NCBI GenBank assembly: GCA_025465465.1
Contig: JAODND010000088.1
Coordinates: 1-64,000, forward strand
Origin: Frankiales bacterium
GTDB lineage: Bacteria; Actinomycetota; Actinomycetes; Mycobacteriales; SCTD01
Direction: 5' to 3'
Length of the DNA stretch: 64,000 bases
The notes below the pieces were generated by a model. That model was not told where the DNA came from, ran no database searches, and worked only from the letters and a program-made list of their open reading frames with translations. The position numbers and the translations under genes were made by a program. Positions 7,005 through 14,551 of this stretch are shown piece after piece; the first letter of the stretch is position 1; each line of letters opens with the position of its first letter.

Positions 7005-9584
7005 ATGATCCAGCTCCGTCGCGTCCTCGTCCTGCCAGCCGTCACCGTCGCGCTGCTCGCCAGCACCGTGGCGGTCGCCGCCAGTCACGGCTCCGGGGGA
7101 CACCTCGGCTCCGCGCACGCCGGGCGGCAGCCCAACGACTCGGTCGTGACGAGCACGGGGCAGCGGCTCACGCCCGCCGGACGGCAGCTCGAGTTCCCGG
7201 GCAGACCCACAGCGATCGCAGTCCGTCCGGACGGCCGCACCGCCACGGTGCTCAACAGCCAGGGCGGGATGCTCGTCGTCGTCGACCTGCGGACCCACGT
7301 GGTGCTGCAGACCTACACAGGTGGCGCGGGCTCCTTCGACGGCGTCGCCTACAACCACCGCGGCACCCGGCTCTTCGCCTCGGATGCCGGCGGCAACGTC
7401 CTGGACCTGGCCGTGGCGTCGGGCGGCACGCTGAGCCTGGTCAAGACGATCAGCTCGCCCGCCGCCATGCCGGGCTCGGTCCCCACCGACATCAACGCCT
7501 CCGCGAGCAACGCCTACCCGGGCGGCCTGGCCTTCTCGGCCGACGACAGGACCGTCTACGTCACCTACTCCGTCCTCAACCAGCTCGGCGCCATCGACGT
7601 GGCGACCGACGCGGTGACGGCCCAGATCGACGTCGGCAACGCGCCACACAGCTTGGTCGTCCAGGGCCGCTACGCCTGGGTGTCGAACGAGGGAGGCCGG
7701 CGCGCCACCGGTGACGACCTCACCAACGACAGCGACGGGACGGCGATCGTCTCCGACCCGGTGCACGGTGCCGCCAAGACGGGCACGGTGAGCCTCGTCG
7801 ACCTGACGGCGAAGCGGGTCGTGACCAACGTCCGGGTCGGGCTGCACCCGACCGCGCTGGCCCTCACCGGTTCGACGCTGTACGTCGCCAACACCAACAG
7901 CGACACCGTGAGCGTCGTCGACACGAAGGCTCGGACGGTCCGCAGCCGCATCGGGATCACGCCCTATCCCGGCGCGCCCTACGGCAGCCACCCGAACGGC
8001 CTGGCTGCTCTGAAGGACGGACGGCTGGCGGTGTCACTCGGCCGCGACAACGCGGTCGCGCTCTACGAGCCGCCGGCCCGGGGGCGCGCCGCGACCTACC
8101 TCGGCATGCTGCCGACCGGCTGGTATCCCAGCGCGGTCGCGCAGGTGCACGACGACCTGGTCGTCGTGAACGGCAAGGGGATCGGCAACCTCGGACCTGC
8201 CAAGAGCGTCGCCGACGGCAAGGGCCGGGCCACCGGATCGTCCTATGTCGGCAGTCTCTCCTTCATCCCGGACCCGTCGGGCAAGGTCCTGGCCAGCGGC
8301 ATGGTGGTGGTCTCGGCCAACAACGGCTGGGACCGTCTTGACCGCACCAAGGCCCGCAAGGGTGTGCCGCCGAAGGCGATCCCCGACCACACCGGCGAGC
8401 CCTCGACGATCAAGCACGTCGTCTATGTCATCAAGGAGAACCGCACCTACGACCAGGTCCTCGCCGACGACCCGCGCGGCAACGGTGACCCGGCGCTGCT
8501 GCAGTTCGGCGCCGAGGTCACGCCGAACCAGCACCGGCTGGTACGGCAGTTCCCGCTGGTCGACAACTTCTACGACTCCGGGCAGCTGTCCGCCGATGGT
8601 CACCAGTGGGTCGTGCAGGGCGACTCGCCCGACTACCTCGAGAAGGCCTTCGGCGGCTTCACGCGCAGCTACCCGTCGCAGGCGGGCGACGCCCTCGCCT
8701 ACCTGCCCAGCGGCTTCCTCTGGGAGAACGCGCACCGGCACGGCAAGACCGTGCGTGACTACGGCGAGTACGCCAGCAGTCTCGGCAAGGGCCTCACGTC
8801 CACCGACGTCCCGTCGCTCCAGCCCTATGTCGTGCCGGACTACCCGGGCTTCGACCCGTCGATCCCGGACGTGGCGCGGGAGAAGGTCTTCGAACGCGAC
8901 CTCCGCAGCTGGACGAGCGCCGGGACGATGCCGAACCTCGTGATGATGACGTTGCCGCAGGACCACACGGTGGCCTACCTGCCGCGCTATCCGAGCGTCG
9001 ACACGATGGTGGCTGACAACGACGTCGCCCTGGGACAGATCGTCGAAGCCGTCTCGCACAGCCCGTTCTGGAAGGACACCGCGATCCTGGTCGAGGAGGA
9101 CGACAGCCAGAACGGCCTCGACCACGTCGACGCGCACCGGTCGATCTTCTACGCGATCAGCCCGTACGCGAAGCACGGCGGGTACGTCGACCACACCTAC
9201 TACACACAGGTCGACGCGCTGCGCACCGTCGAGCAGATCCTGGGGCTGCCGCCCATGAACCAGATGGACAGTGCCGCCACCCCGATGCGATCTCTGTTCA
9301 CTGACAAGGCCGACCTCACGCCGTACACCGCAGTGCTGCCGACCCTCGTGGTGGGGCTGAACCCTCCGCTGTCGCAGCTGACCGGCATCCGGCGGGAGTG
9401 GGCGCTCGTGTCGATGCGGATGGACTTCACCCGGGAGGACCGCGTGGACAGCGACCTCATGAACCACGCGGTCTGGTACGCCTCGACCGGCTTTGTCCGA
9501 CCGTACCCCGGTGAGTCGCGGGTCCTGCTCCCCGCCGAAGTCACCCGCGGCCCCGTCAACTGGGTGTCCGGCCGGGACGACTGA
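7005..9584 (+). CDS. beta-propeller / phosphoesterase fusion, exported
   Basis: An exported protein of about 859 residues. A signal peptide (about 1-26) is followed by YVTN-type repeats at about 60-440, for example IAVRPDGRTATVLNSQGG and TLYVANTNSDTVSVVD, forming a propeller. From about 465 comes a PF04185-like phosphoesterase domain beginning IKHVVYVIKENRTYDQVLAD, with VDNFYDSGQLSADGHQW and AILVEEDDSQNGLDHVDAHR further on. This two-domain layout is known in bacterial bifunctional YncE/alkaline-phosphatase-superfamily proteins; the propeller may position substrate or bind the envelope. Start chosen at ATG 7005, 5 nt after a GAAGGAG Shine-Dalgarno sequence; the longer reading to 6801 would cross the regulatory region. 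Confidence 0.85.
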   Translation: MIQLRRVLVLPAVTVALLASTVAVAASHGSGGHLGSAHAGRQPNDSVVTSTGQRLTPAGRQLEFPGRPTAIAVRPDGRTATVLNSQGGMLVVVDLRTHVVLQTYTGGAGSFDGVAYNHRGTRLFASDAGGNVLDLAVASGGTLSLVKTISSPAAMPGSVPTDINASASNAYPGGLAFSADDRTVYVTYSVLNQLGAIDVATDAVTAQIDVGNAPHSLVVQGRYAWVSNEGGRRATGDDLTNDSDGTAIVSDPVHGAAKTGTVSLVDLTAKRVVTNVRVGLHPTALALTGSTLYVANTNSDTVSVVDTKARTVRSRIGITPYPGAPYGSHPNGLAALKDGRLAVSLGRDNAVALYEPPARGRAATYLGMLPTGWYPSAVAQVHDDLVVVNGKGIGNLGPAKSVADGKGRATGSSYVGSLSFIPDPSGKVLASGMVVVSANNGWDRLDRTKARKGVPPKAIPDHTGEPSTIKHVVYVIKENRTYDQVLADDPRGNGDPALLQFGAEVTPNQHRLVRQFPLVDNFYDSGQLSADGHQWVVQGDSPDYLEKAFGGFTRSYPSQAGDALAYLPSGFLWENAHRHGKTVRDYGEYASSLGKGLTSTDVPSLQPYVVPDYPGFDPSIPDVAREKVFERDLRSWTSAGTMPNLVMMTLPQDHTVAYLPRYPSVDTMVADNDVALGQIVEAVSHSPFWKDTAILVEEDDSQNGLDHVDAHRSIFYAISPYAKHGGYVDHTYYTQVDALRTVEQILGLPPMNQMDSAATPMRSLFTDKADLTPYTAVLPTLVVGLNPPLSQLTGIRREWALVSMRMDFTREDRVDSDLMNHAVWYASTGFVRPYPGESRVLLPAEVTRGPVNWVSGRDD

Positions 9585-9608
9585 CCGCGGGTGAGATCTG
9601 CAGATTCT

Positions 9609-9622
9609 GCTGCCGCGGCAGC
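9609..9622. repeat. 14-bp perfect palindrome
   Basis: GCTGCCGCGGCAGC reads the same on both strands and sits between the phosphoesterase stop (9584) and the small Cys-rich gene. It has no loop, so it fits a dimeric-protein site better than a terminator. Function unknown. Confidence 0.35.
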
Positions 9623-9641
9623 GGGGGAGTGCAAGGCTCAG

Positions 9642-9830
9642 ATGATCATGGTCGACCGTCCTGACTTGCGCCTCGTGGAGGACCCCGTGGAGGCCCCCTG
9701 CTCGTTGTGCGGGGAGCCGGCGACGACACGGTCGGCCGTCGACGGGGCCGCGCTGTGCCTGAGCTGCTTCACCGAGACCCACTGGCACCCGTCGTGGGGC
9801 AAGAGCTTCGACGAGCCGGCGCCCGAGTAG
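9642..9830 (+). CDS. small CxxC...CxxC zinc-ribbon-like protein
   Basis: A protein of about 62 residues with two Cys pairs, PCSLCGEPA and LCLSCFTETHWHP, spaced like a small zinc ribbon or treble clef, with an acidic tail. ATG 9642 is preferred; ATG 9648 and a longer reading from 9591 are possible. It lies between the propeller phosphoesterase and the pst operon but before the pst PHO-box-like site, so it is probably not part of the pst transcript. Function unknown. Confidence 0.6.
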   Translation: MIMVDRPDLRLVEDPVEAPCSLCGEPATTRSAVDGAALCLSCFTETHWHPSWGKSFDEPAPE

Positions 9831-9889
9831 TCAGCGCGGGGCTCTGCGGGGACCTCCTTCGCGCGATGGATGCGGTGCGTACGTCGGTC

Positions 9890-9911
9890 GTTCACTCCTC
9901 GTCCATCTCTG
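9890..9911 (+). promoter_or_regulatory. PHO-box-like operator of the pst operon
   Basis: GTTCACTCCTC then GTCCATCTCTG, 11-bp units ending 68 bp before the pstB start. The first unit is a good match and the second moderate. Position upstream of pst genes is where PhoP sites are known in actinobacteria. Confidence 0.6.
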
Positions 9912-9979
9912 TCGTGACACTTGACGGTGGGGGGAGAAACAGCCTGAGGCCCCTCGCTCACGCGTAGGAGAGCCGCCCC

Positions 9980-10810
9980 GTGTCCACCATCGACTTCCTC
10001 GAGGACTCGCTCGCCCACTCAGCGCCGGAATCGTCCGCCGTCGGTGTCGACGCGGTGGCCGTGAGCGCGTGGTTCGGCAGCAACAAGGTCCTCGAGCGGG
10101 TCAACCTGTCGATGCCGCCCCGCACGGTCACGGCACTCATCGGGCCCTCGGGCTGCGGCAAGTCCACGTTTCTGCGGATCCTCAACCGGATGCACGAGTC
10201 GGTCCCCGCGGCGAAGATGGCGGGTGAGGTGCGGCTGAACGGCCAGGACATCTACGCGCCGTCGGTCCGCATCACCCACATGCGCAAGCGCATCGGCATG
10301 GTCTTCCAGAAGCCCAACCCGTTCCCCGCGATGTCGATCGCGGAAAACGTCACTGCCGGTCTCAAGCTCACCGGTACGAAGGTCTCGCGCAGCGAGCGGT
10401 CCGACATCATCGAGGGCTGCCTGCGGCGAGGTGGCCTCTGGAACGAGGTCAAGGACCGGCTGGACGAGCCCGGGCAGGCACTGTCCGGTGGGCAGCAGCA
10501 GCGGCTGTGCATCGCCCGGTCGCTGGCGGTCAACCCCGACGTGCTGCTCATGGACGAGCCGTGCTCGGCGCTCGACCCGACGTCGACGCGACGCATCGAG
10601 GAGACCATTGCCGAGCTGGCGCCCGACGTCACGATCGTCATCGTCACGCACAACATGCAGCAGGCCGCCCGGGTGTCCCAGCAGTGCGCGTTCTTCCTCG
10701 CCGAGCAGGGCTCCCCTGGCGGCATCGTCGAGGCGGGCACCACGAAGCAGCTGTTTGAGGACCCGCACGACTCGCGCACAGCCGACTACGTGAACGGGCG
10801 GTTCGGGTGA
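9980..10810 (+). CDS. pstB: phosphate ABC transporter ATPase PstB
   Basis: Cytoplasmic ATPase of the high-affinity phosphate importer, 276 residues. Walker A is GPSGCGKST near residue 55, the Q-loop lies in VFQKPNPFP (a PstB hallmark), the ABC signature is LSGGQQQR, and Walker B is LLMDEPCSALDP followed by the H-loop IVIVTHNMQQAARVS. GTG 9980 follows a TAGGAG Shine-Dalgarno sequence. The gene comes first in the operon (B-C-A-S), the reverse of the common S-C-A-B order. It overlaps pstC by GTGA. No phoU lies nearby. Confidence 0.95.
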   Translation: MSTIDFLEDSLAHSAPESSAVGVDAVAVSAWFGSNKVLERVNLSMPPRTVTALIGPSGCGKSTFLRILNRMHESVPAAKMAGEVRLNGQDIYAPSVRITHMRKRIGMVFQKPNPFPAMSIAENVTAGLKLTGTKVSRSERSDIIEGCLRRGGLWNEVKDRLDEPGQALSGGQQQRLCIARSLAVNPDVLLMDEPCSALDPTSTRRIEETIAELAPDVTIVIVTHNMQQAARVSQQCAFFLAEQGSPGGIVEAGTTKQLFEDPHDSRTADYVNGRFG

Positions 10811-11796
10811 CCACGGCTGAGCTCGACACCCCGCGCGAGCTCGGCCAGGTCTACTCGACCGCGGACAAGGCCTTCCGGCGGACCACGGCCGGCATCGGCA
10901 TGACCGTCCTCGCACTGACGGGTGCGATCGGCCTGTTCCTTGGCTACCAGGCGATTCCGACGCTGCGCCGCTATGGGCTGTCGTTCTTCACGGAGAACCA
11001 ATGGCTGCCCCAGCGAGACGTCGTCGGACTGTCCTCGGTCCTCCTCGGCACGGTCGAGGTGGCTCTCGTCGCCCTCGTCGTCGGCTTCCCGCTCGCCCTC
11101 ATGACGGCGCTGTACATCAGCGAGTACGCCCCACGCCGACTCAAGAGCTGGTTCGTCGGCCTCATCGACCTGATGGCCGCGGTACCCAGCATCATCTACG
11201 GCCTCTGGGGCTTCTTCTTCCTCCAGCCGCAGACCATCCACGTCTCGCGATGGCTGGCCCAGCACTTCGGCTGGATCCCGGTGTTCCACGTCGACACCGA
11301 CCCGAACGCAGCAACCTGGGCGCAGACCAAGTTCACGGCCTCGGCCTTCATCGCGGGGCTCGCCGTCTCGATGATGGTCATTCCGCTGGCCTGCGCCGTG
11401 ATGCGCAGCGTCTTCGCGCAGGCGCCGCTCGGGGAGCGCGAAGCCGCGCTCGCGCTGGGGGCCACCCGGTGGGGGATGATCCGCACGGTCGTCATCCCGT
11501 TCGGGCAGGGCGGCATCATCGGCGGCACCATGCTGGCGCTCGGCAGGGCGCTCGGCGAGACCGTCGCCGTGCTGCTGATCATCAGCCCGGCCTTCGACAT
11601 CAAGGTCAACATCCTGCAGGTCGGCACCGAGACGACGTCGGCTCTCATCGCCGGGCTGTTCGGTGAGGCCAGCAAGGCGCAGCTCTCCGCGCTGCTGACG
11701 GCCGGCTTCGTGCTGTTCGTGCTGACGCTCGCCGTCAACACGGTCGCCGCCGTCTTCGTCAACCGCAGCCGCAGCGGCGCGGCGACGGAGATCTGA
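10807..11796 (+). CDS. pstC: phosphate ABC transporter permease PstC
   Basis: Membrane permease of 329 residues with about six predicted helices. After a hydrophilic N-terminus comes a helix at about 37-57, then LLGTVEVALVALVVGFPLALMTALYISEYAP and the cytoplasmic coupling loop EREAALALGATRWGMIRTVVIPFGQGGI, the EAA motif of importer permeases. It pairs with PstA to form the phosphate channel energised by PstB. Start GTG 10807 overlaps the pstB stop, and the stop overlaps the pstA start by one base, indicating translational coupling. Confidence 0.94.
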   Translation: MTTAELDTPRELGQVYSTADKAFRRTTAGIGMTVLALTGAIGLFLGYQAIPTLRRYGLSFFTENQWLPQRDVVGLSSVLLGTVEVALVALVVGFPLALMTALYISEYAPRRLKSWFVGLIDLMAAVPSIIYGLWGFFFLQPQTIHVSRWLAQHFGWIPVFHVDTDPNAATWAQTKFTASAFIAGLAVSMMVIPLACAVMRSVFAQAPLGEREAALALGATRWGMIRTVVIPFGQGGIIGGTMLALGRALGETVAVLLIISPAFDIKVNILQVGTETTSALIAGLFGEASKAQLSALLTAGFVLFVLTLAVNTVAAVFVNRSRSGAATEI

Positions 11797-12899
11797 TGAC
11801 CGTCGTCAACGAGGGGGTCGAGCTCACGGTCACGGGCAATCCGCCGACCGCCACTCCGGACGTGCCGCGGGCTCTCGCCACCCGCTCGTTCGACGACCGG
11901 GCGTCGTGGATGTCCGCGATGGCGGGCGCGCTCGGCATCGTCTGGATCGCCTATCAGATCACCGGCTGGTCGGGCAGGCTCGGCTTCACCCTGCTCTGGT
12001 TCGTCGTCTACCTCGCCCTCTACGCCGCCATCTCGCGAGCCGGCAACCCACGACCCGTGGTGTTCGACCGGCTCGCGGCGGCCACCGTCGCCGGTGGGGC
12101 AGTCGTCGTCGGCCTCGCGCTGCTCAGCACAGTCAGCTACACCGTGCAGAAAGGCTGGCCTGCCTTCTCGCAATGGGGCAACTTCTACACCGAGACGGCC
12201 GCGGGGGTCCGTCCCACGGCGCCGCTCGACCAGGGCGGCATCCTGCACGCGATCGCCGGCACGGCGATCATGGTCGGCATCGCGTTGCTCATCTCCCTGC
12301 CCCTCGGTCTCGGCACGGCGGTGTACATGACCGAGGTGGGGGGTCGCGCGGCGAGGGTCGTCCGCACCGTGGTGGAGGCGATGACAGCCCTGCCCGATGT
12401 CCTGGCGGGACTGTTCGTCTACGCGACCCTCATCCTCGTCTTCCACCTGGACCGCACGGGCTTCGTCGCCGCGGTCGCGCTCGCCGTGACGATGACCCCG
12501 ATCGTCGCCCGCTCCGCCGAGGTCGCGCTCCGCGTCGTTCCCGGCGGTCTCCGTGAGGCCAGCCTCGCGCTGGGAGCGTCGCAGGGGTCGACCGTCTGGC
12601 GGGTCGTGCTGCCGACCGCGCGCGCGGGTCTGGCCACCTCGCTGATCCTCGGCATCGCCCGCATCTCGGGGGAGACGGCTCCGTTGCTGATCGTCTCCGG
12701 TGCGTCCACCTACCAGAACCTCAACCCGTTCGCCGAGCCGATGAACAGCCTGCCGCTCTACATCTTCTCTGCCGTCCGCAGCGGCCAGCCCAACTTCATC
12801 GCCCGCGGCTTCGGCGCGGCGACGGTCCTGCTCGCTCTCGTCACCGTCCTGTTCGCGCTCGCCCGCTATCTGGCACGCCCCAAGCGGGGCAGCCGATGA
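11796..12899 (+). CDS. pstA: phosphate ABC transporter permease PstA
   Basis: Second permease subunit, 367 residues. The extra N-terminal region (about 1-110) carries two additional hydrophobic segments before the PstA core. The core has LPLGLGTAVYMTEVGG and the EAA loop LREASLALGASQGSTVWRVVLPTA, then the family-typical ISGETAPLLIVSGAS. It works with PstC in the inner membrane. ATG 11796 overlaps the pstC stop, and the stop overlaps the pstS start as ATGA. Confidence 0.93.
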   Translation: MTVVNEGVELTVTGNPPTATPDVPRALATRSFDDRASWMSAMAGALGIVWIAYQITGWSGRLGFTLLWFVVYLALYAAISRAGNPRPVVFDRLAAATVAGGAVVVGLALLSTVSYTVQKGWPAFSQWGNFYTETAAGVRPTAPLDQGGILHAIAGTAIMVGIALLISLPLGLGTAVYMTEVGGRAARVVRTVVEAMTALPDVLAGLFVYATLILVFHLDRTGFVAAVALAVTMTPIVARSAEVALRVVPGGLREASLALGASQGSTVWRVVLPTARAGLATSLILGIARISGETAPLLIVSGASTYQNLNPFAEPMNSLPLYIFSAVRSGQPNFIARGFGAATVLLALVTVLFALARYLARPKRGSR

Positions 12900-14551
12900 G
12901 GAGCAACGCTGTGCTTCGCCCTGCCCTGCTGGTACCGCTCCTCGTCGGAGGCCTGGCTGCCCTGAGCGTCAGCGTGGGCGCGCCGGCCCTCGCCACTGCC
13001 AGCCACTCGCCGATCGCCGGCTCCGGTTCCAGCTGGAGCTCGAACGCCGTCAACCAATGGGTGGCCGACGTCGAGCCGAACGGCCTGCAGGTCGTCTTCA
13101 CGGCCAGCGGCTCGGCGATCGGTCGCAAGGACTTCGCCAACAAGACCACCGACTTCGCGGTCTCCGACATCGGCTACCAGGGCACCGACAAGCTGACCGG
13201 CGAGCAGGACACCAGTCAGGGCCGGGCGTATGTCTACCTGCCCATCGTGGCGGGTGGCACCGCGTTCCCCTACCAGGTCAAGGTGGGCGGCAAGCTGGTC
13301 CGCAACCTGCGGCTGTCGGGTCTCACGCTGGCCAAGATCTTCACGAACCAGATCACCAACTGGAACGACCCGGCCATCACGCGCGACAACCACGGCAAGG
13401 CGCTGCCGAGCAAGCCGATCATTCCGGTCGTGCACTCCGAGGGGTCGGGCTCGTCCGCCCAGTTCACGAAGTACCTCGACACCGTCTACCCCCAGGTGTG
13501 GCGCCCCTTCCTCGGCAGCTCCGGGGCGACCGAGTACTTCCCGCGCAAGGGCGACGCCATCGCACAGAACGGTTCCGACGGCGTCATGAACTACGTGGCG
13601 TCGGACGCAGCCGACGGGGCCATCGGATACGACGAGTTCTCCTACGCCTTGGGCAAGAACTTCCCGGTCGCCAAGGTCGAGAACGCCGGCGGCTACTTCA
13701 CCCAGCCCACCCAGTACGGCGTAGCCGTCGCGCTCACCAAAGCGAAGATCAACACCGACAAGTCGTCGTCCAACTACCTGCTGCAGGACCTGTCGCAGGT
13801 CTACACCTACGCCGACAAGCGCACCTACCCGTTGTCGTCCTACAGCTACATGATCATCCCGACCGGCAGCAGTGACTCCAGGATGACCACCGCCAAGCGG
13901 CAGACCCTGGCCGACTACCTCTACTACTCCATCTGCGACGGGCAGAAGGAGATGGGTCCGATCGGCTACTCGCCGCTCCCGATCAACCTGGCACAGGCCT
14001 CCTTCGACCAGATCGCGAAGCTCAAGCAGGCCGACAGCAACGTCGACCTGACCAAGCGCAACATCAGCACGTGCGGCAACCCGACCTTCATCGCCGGCCA
14101 GCCCAACCGCAACTACCTCGCCGAGATCGCCCCCCAGCCGCCGGCCTGTGACGCGGTGACGTCCGACCCGTGCGCGGCGGGCACCGCTCTGGTGGCCAAC
14201 CCGACGAAGAGCGGGCAGCTCCCGAGCACCGGTGCCGGTGCGACCGCCACCGGGACGACAGGCGGCCGGGCTTCCACCTCCGGCGCAGCAGGGACCGCGG
14301 CCGGTGGACCGGCCGCCACCGGCGCAGTGGTCCCGGGCACGGCCACGGGTACGACCGGTGGGACCCCGGCGACGACGGGGCTGCAGACGCAGCCCGTCGC
14401 GGAGGCGGTCCCGACCGAGCTGTCGGCCGGCCGCCGGCCCGTGTCCAGCGCCGTGCTCGCGCCGCTGGCTGTGCTGCTGCTGGTCGCGGCCGTCGTCGCT
14501 CCCCCGCTGCTGTCGCGCCGCCTCGCCGCGGGCGACGCGACGACCCCATGA
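12896..14551 (+). CDS. pstS: membrane-tethered phosphate-binding protein PstS
   Basis: Phosphate-binding protein of 551 residues, much longer than usual (about 350-370). A Sec signal peptide is followed by the binding-protein fold with IAGSGSSWSS near the N-terminus, FAVSDIGYQG, and the phosphate-contact loop HSEGSGSSAQFTKYLD. No lipobox Cys follows the signal, unlike typical PstS lipoproteins. Instead, after about residue 425 a Gly/Thr/Ala-rich linker containing SGQLPSTGAG leads to a C-terminal transmembrane helix (VLAPLAVLLLVAAVVAPPLL) and a short Arg-containing tail, so it is probably tethered at its C-terminus. LPSTG is too far from the helix for a classic sorting signal. Overlaps pstA and the next gene by ATGA. 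Confidence 0.9.
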   Translation: MRSNAVLRPALLVPLLVGGLAALSVSVGAPALATASHSPIAGSGSSWSSNAVNQWVADVEPNGLQVVFTASGSAIGRKDFANKTTDFAVSDIGYQGTDKLTGEQDTSQGRAYVYLPIVAGGTAFPYQVKVGGKLVRNLRLSGLTLAKIFTNQITNWNDPAITRDNHGKALPSKPIIPVVHSEGSGSSAQFTKYLDTVYPQVWRPFLGSSGATEYFPRKGDAIAQNGSDGVMNYVASDAADGAIGYDEFSYALGKNFPVAKVENAGGYFTQPTQYGVAVALTKAKINTDKSSSNYLLQDLSQVYTYADKRTYPLSSYSYMIIPTGSSDSRMTTAKRQTLADYLYYSICDGQKEMGPIGYSPLPINLAQASFDQIAKLKQADSNVDLTKRNISTCGNPTFIAGQPNRNYLAEIAPQPPACDAVTSDPCAAGTALVANPTKSGQLPSTGAGATATGTTGGRASTSGAAGTAAGGPAATGAVVPGTATGTTGGTPATTGLQTQPVAEAVPTELSAGRRPVSSAVLAPLAVLLLVAAVVAPPLLSRRLAAGDATTP

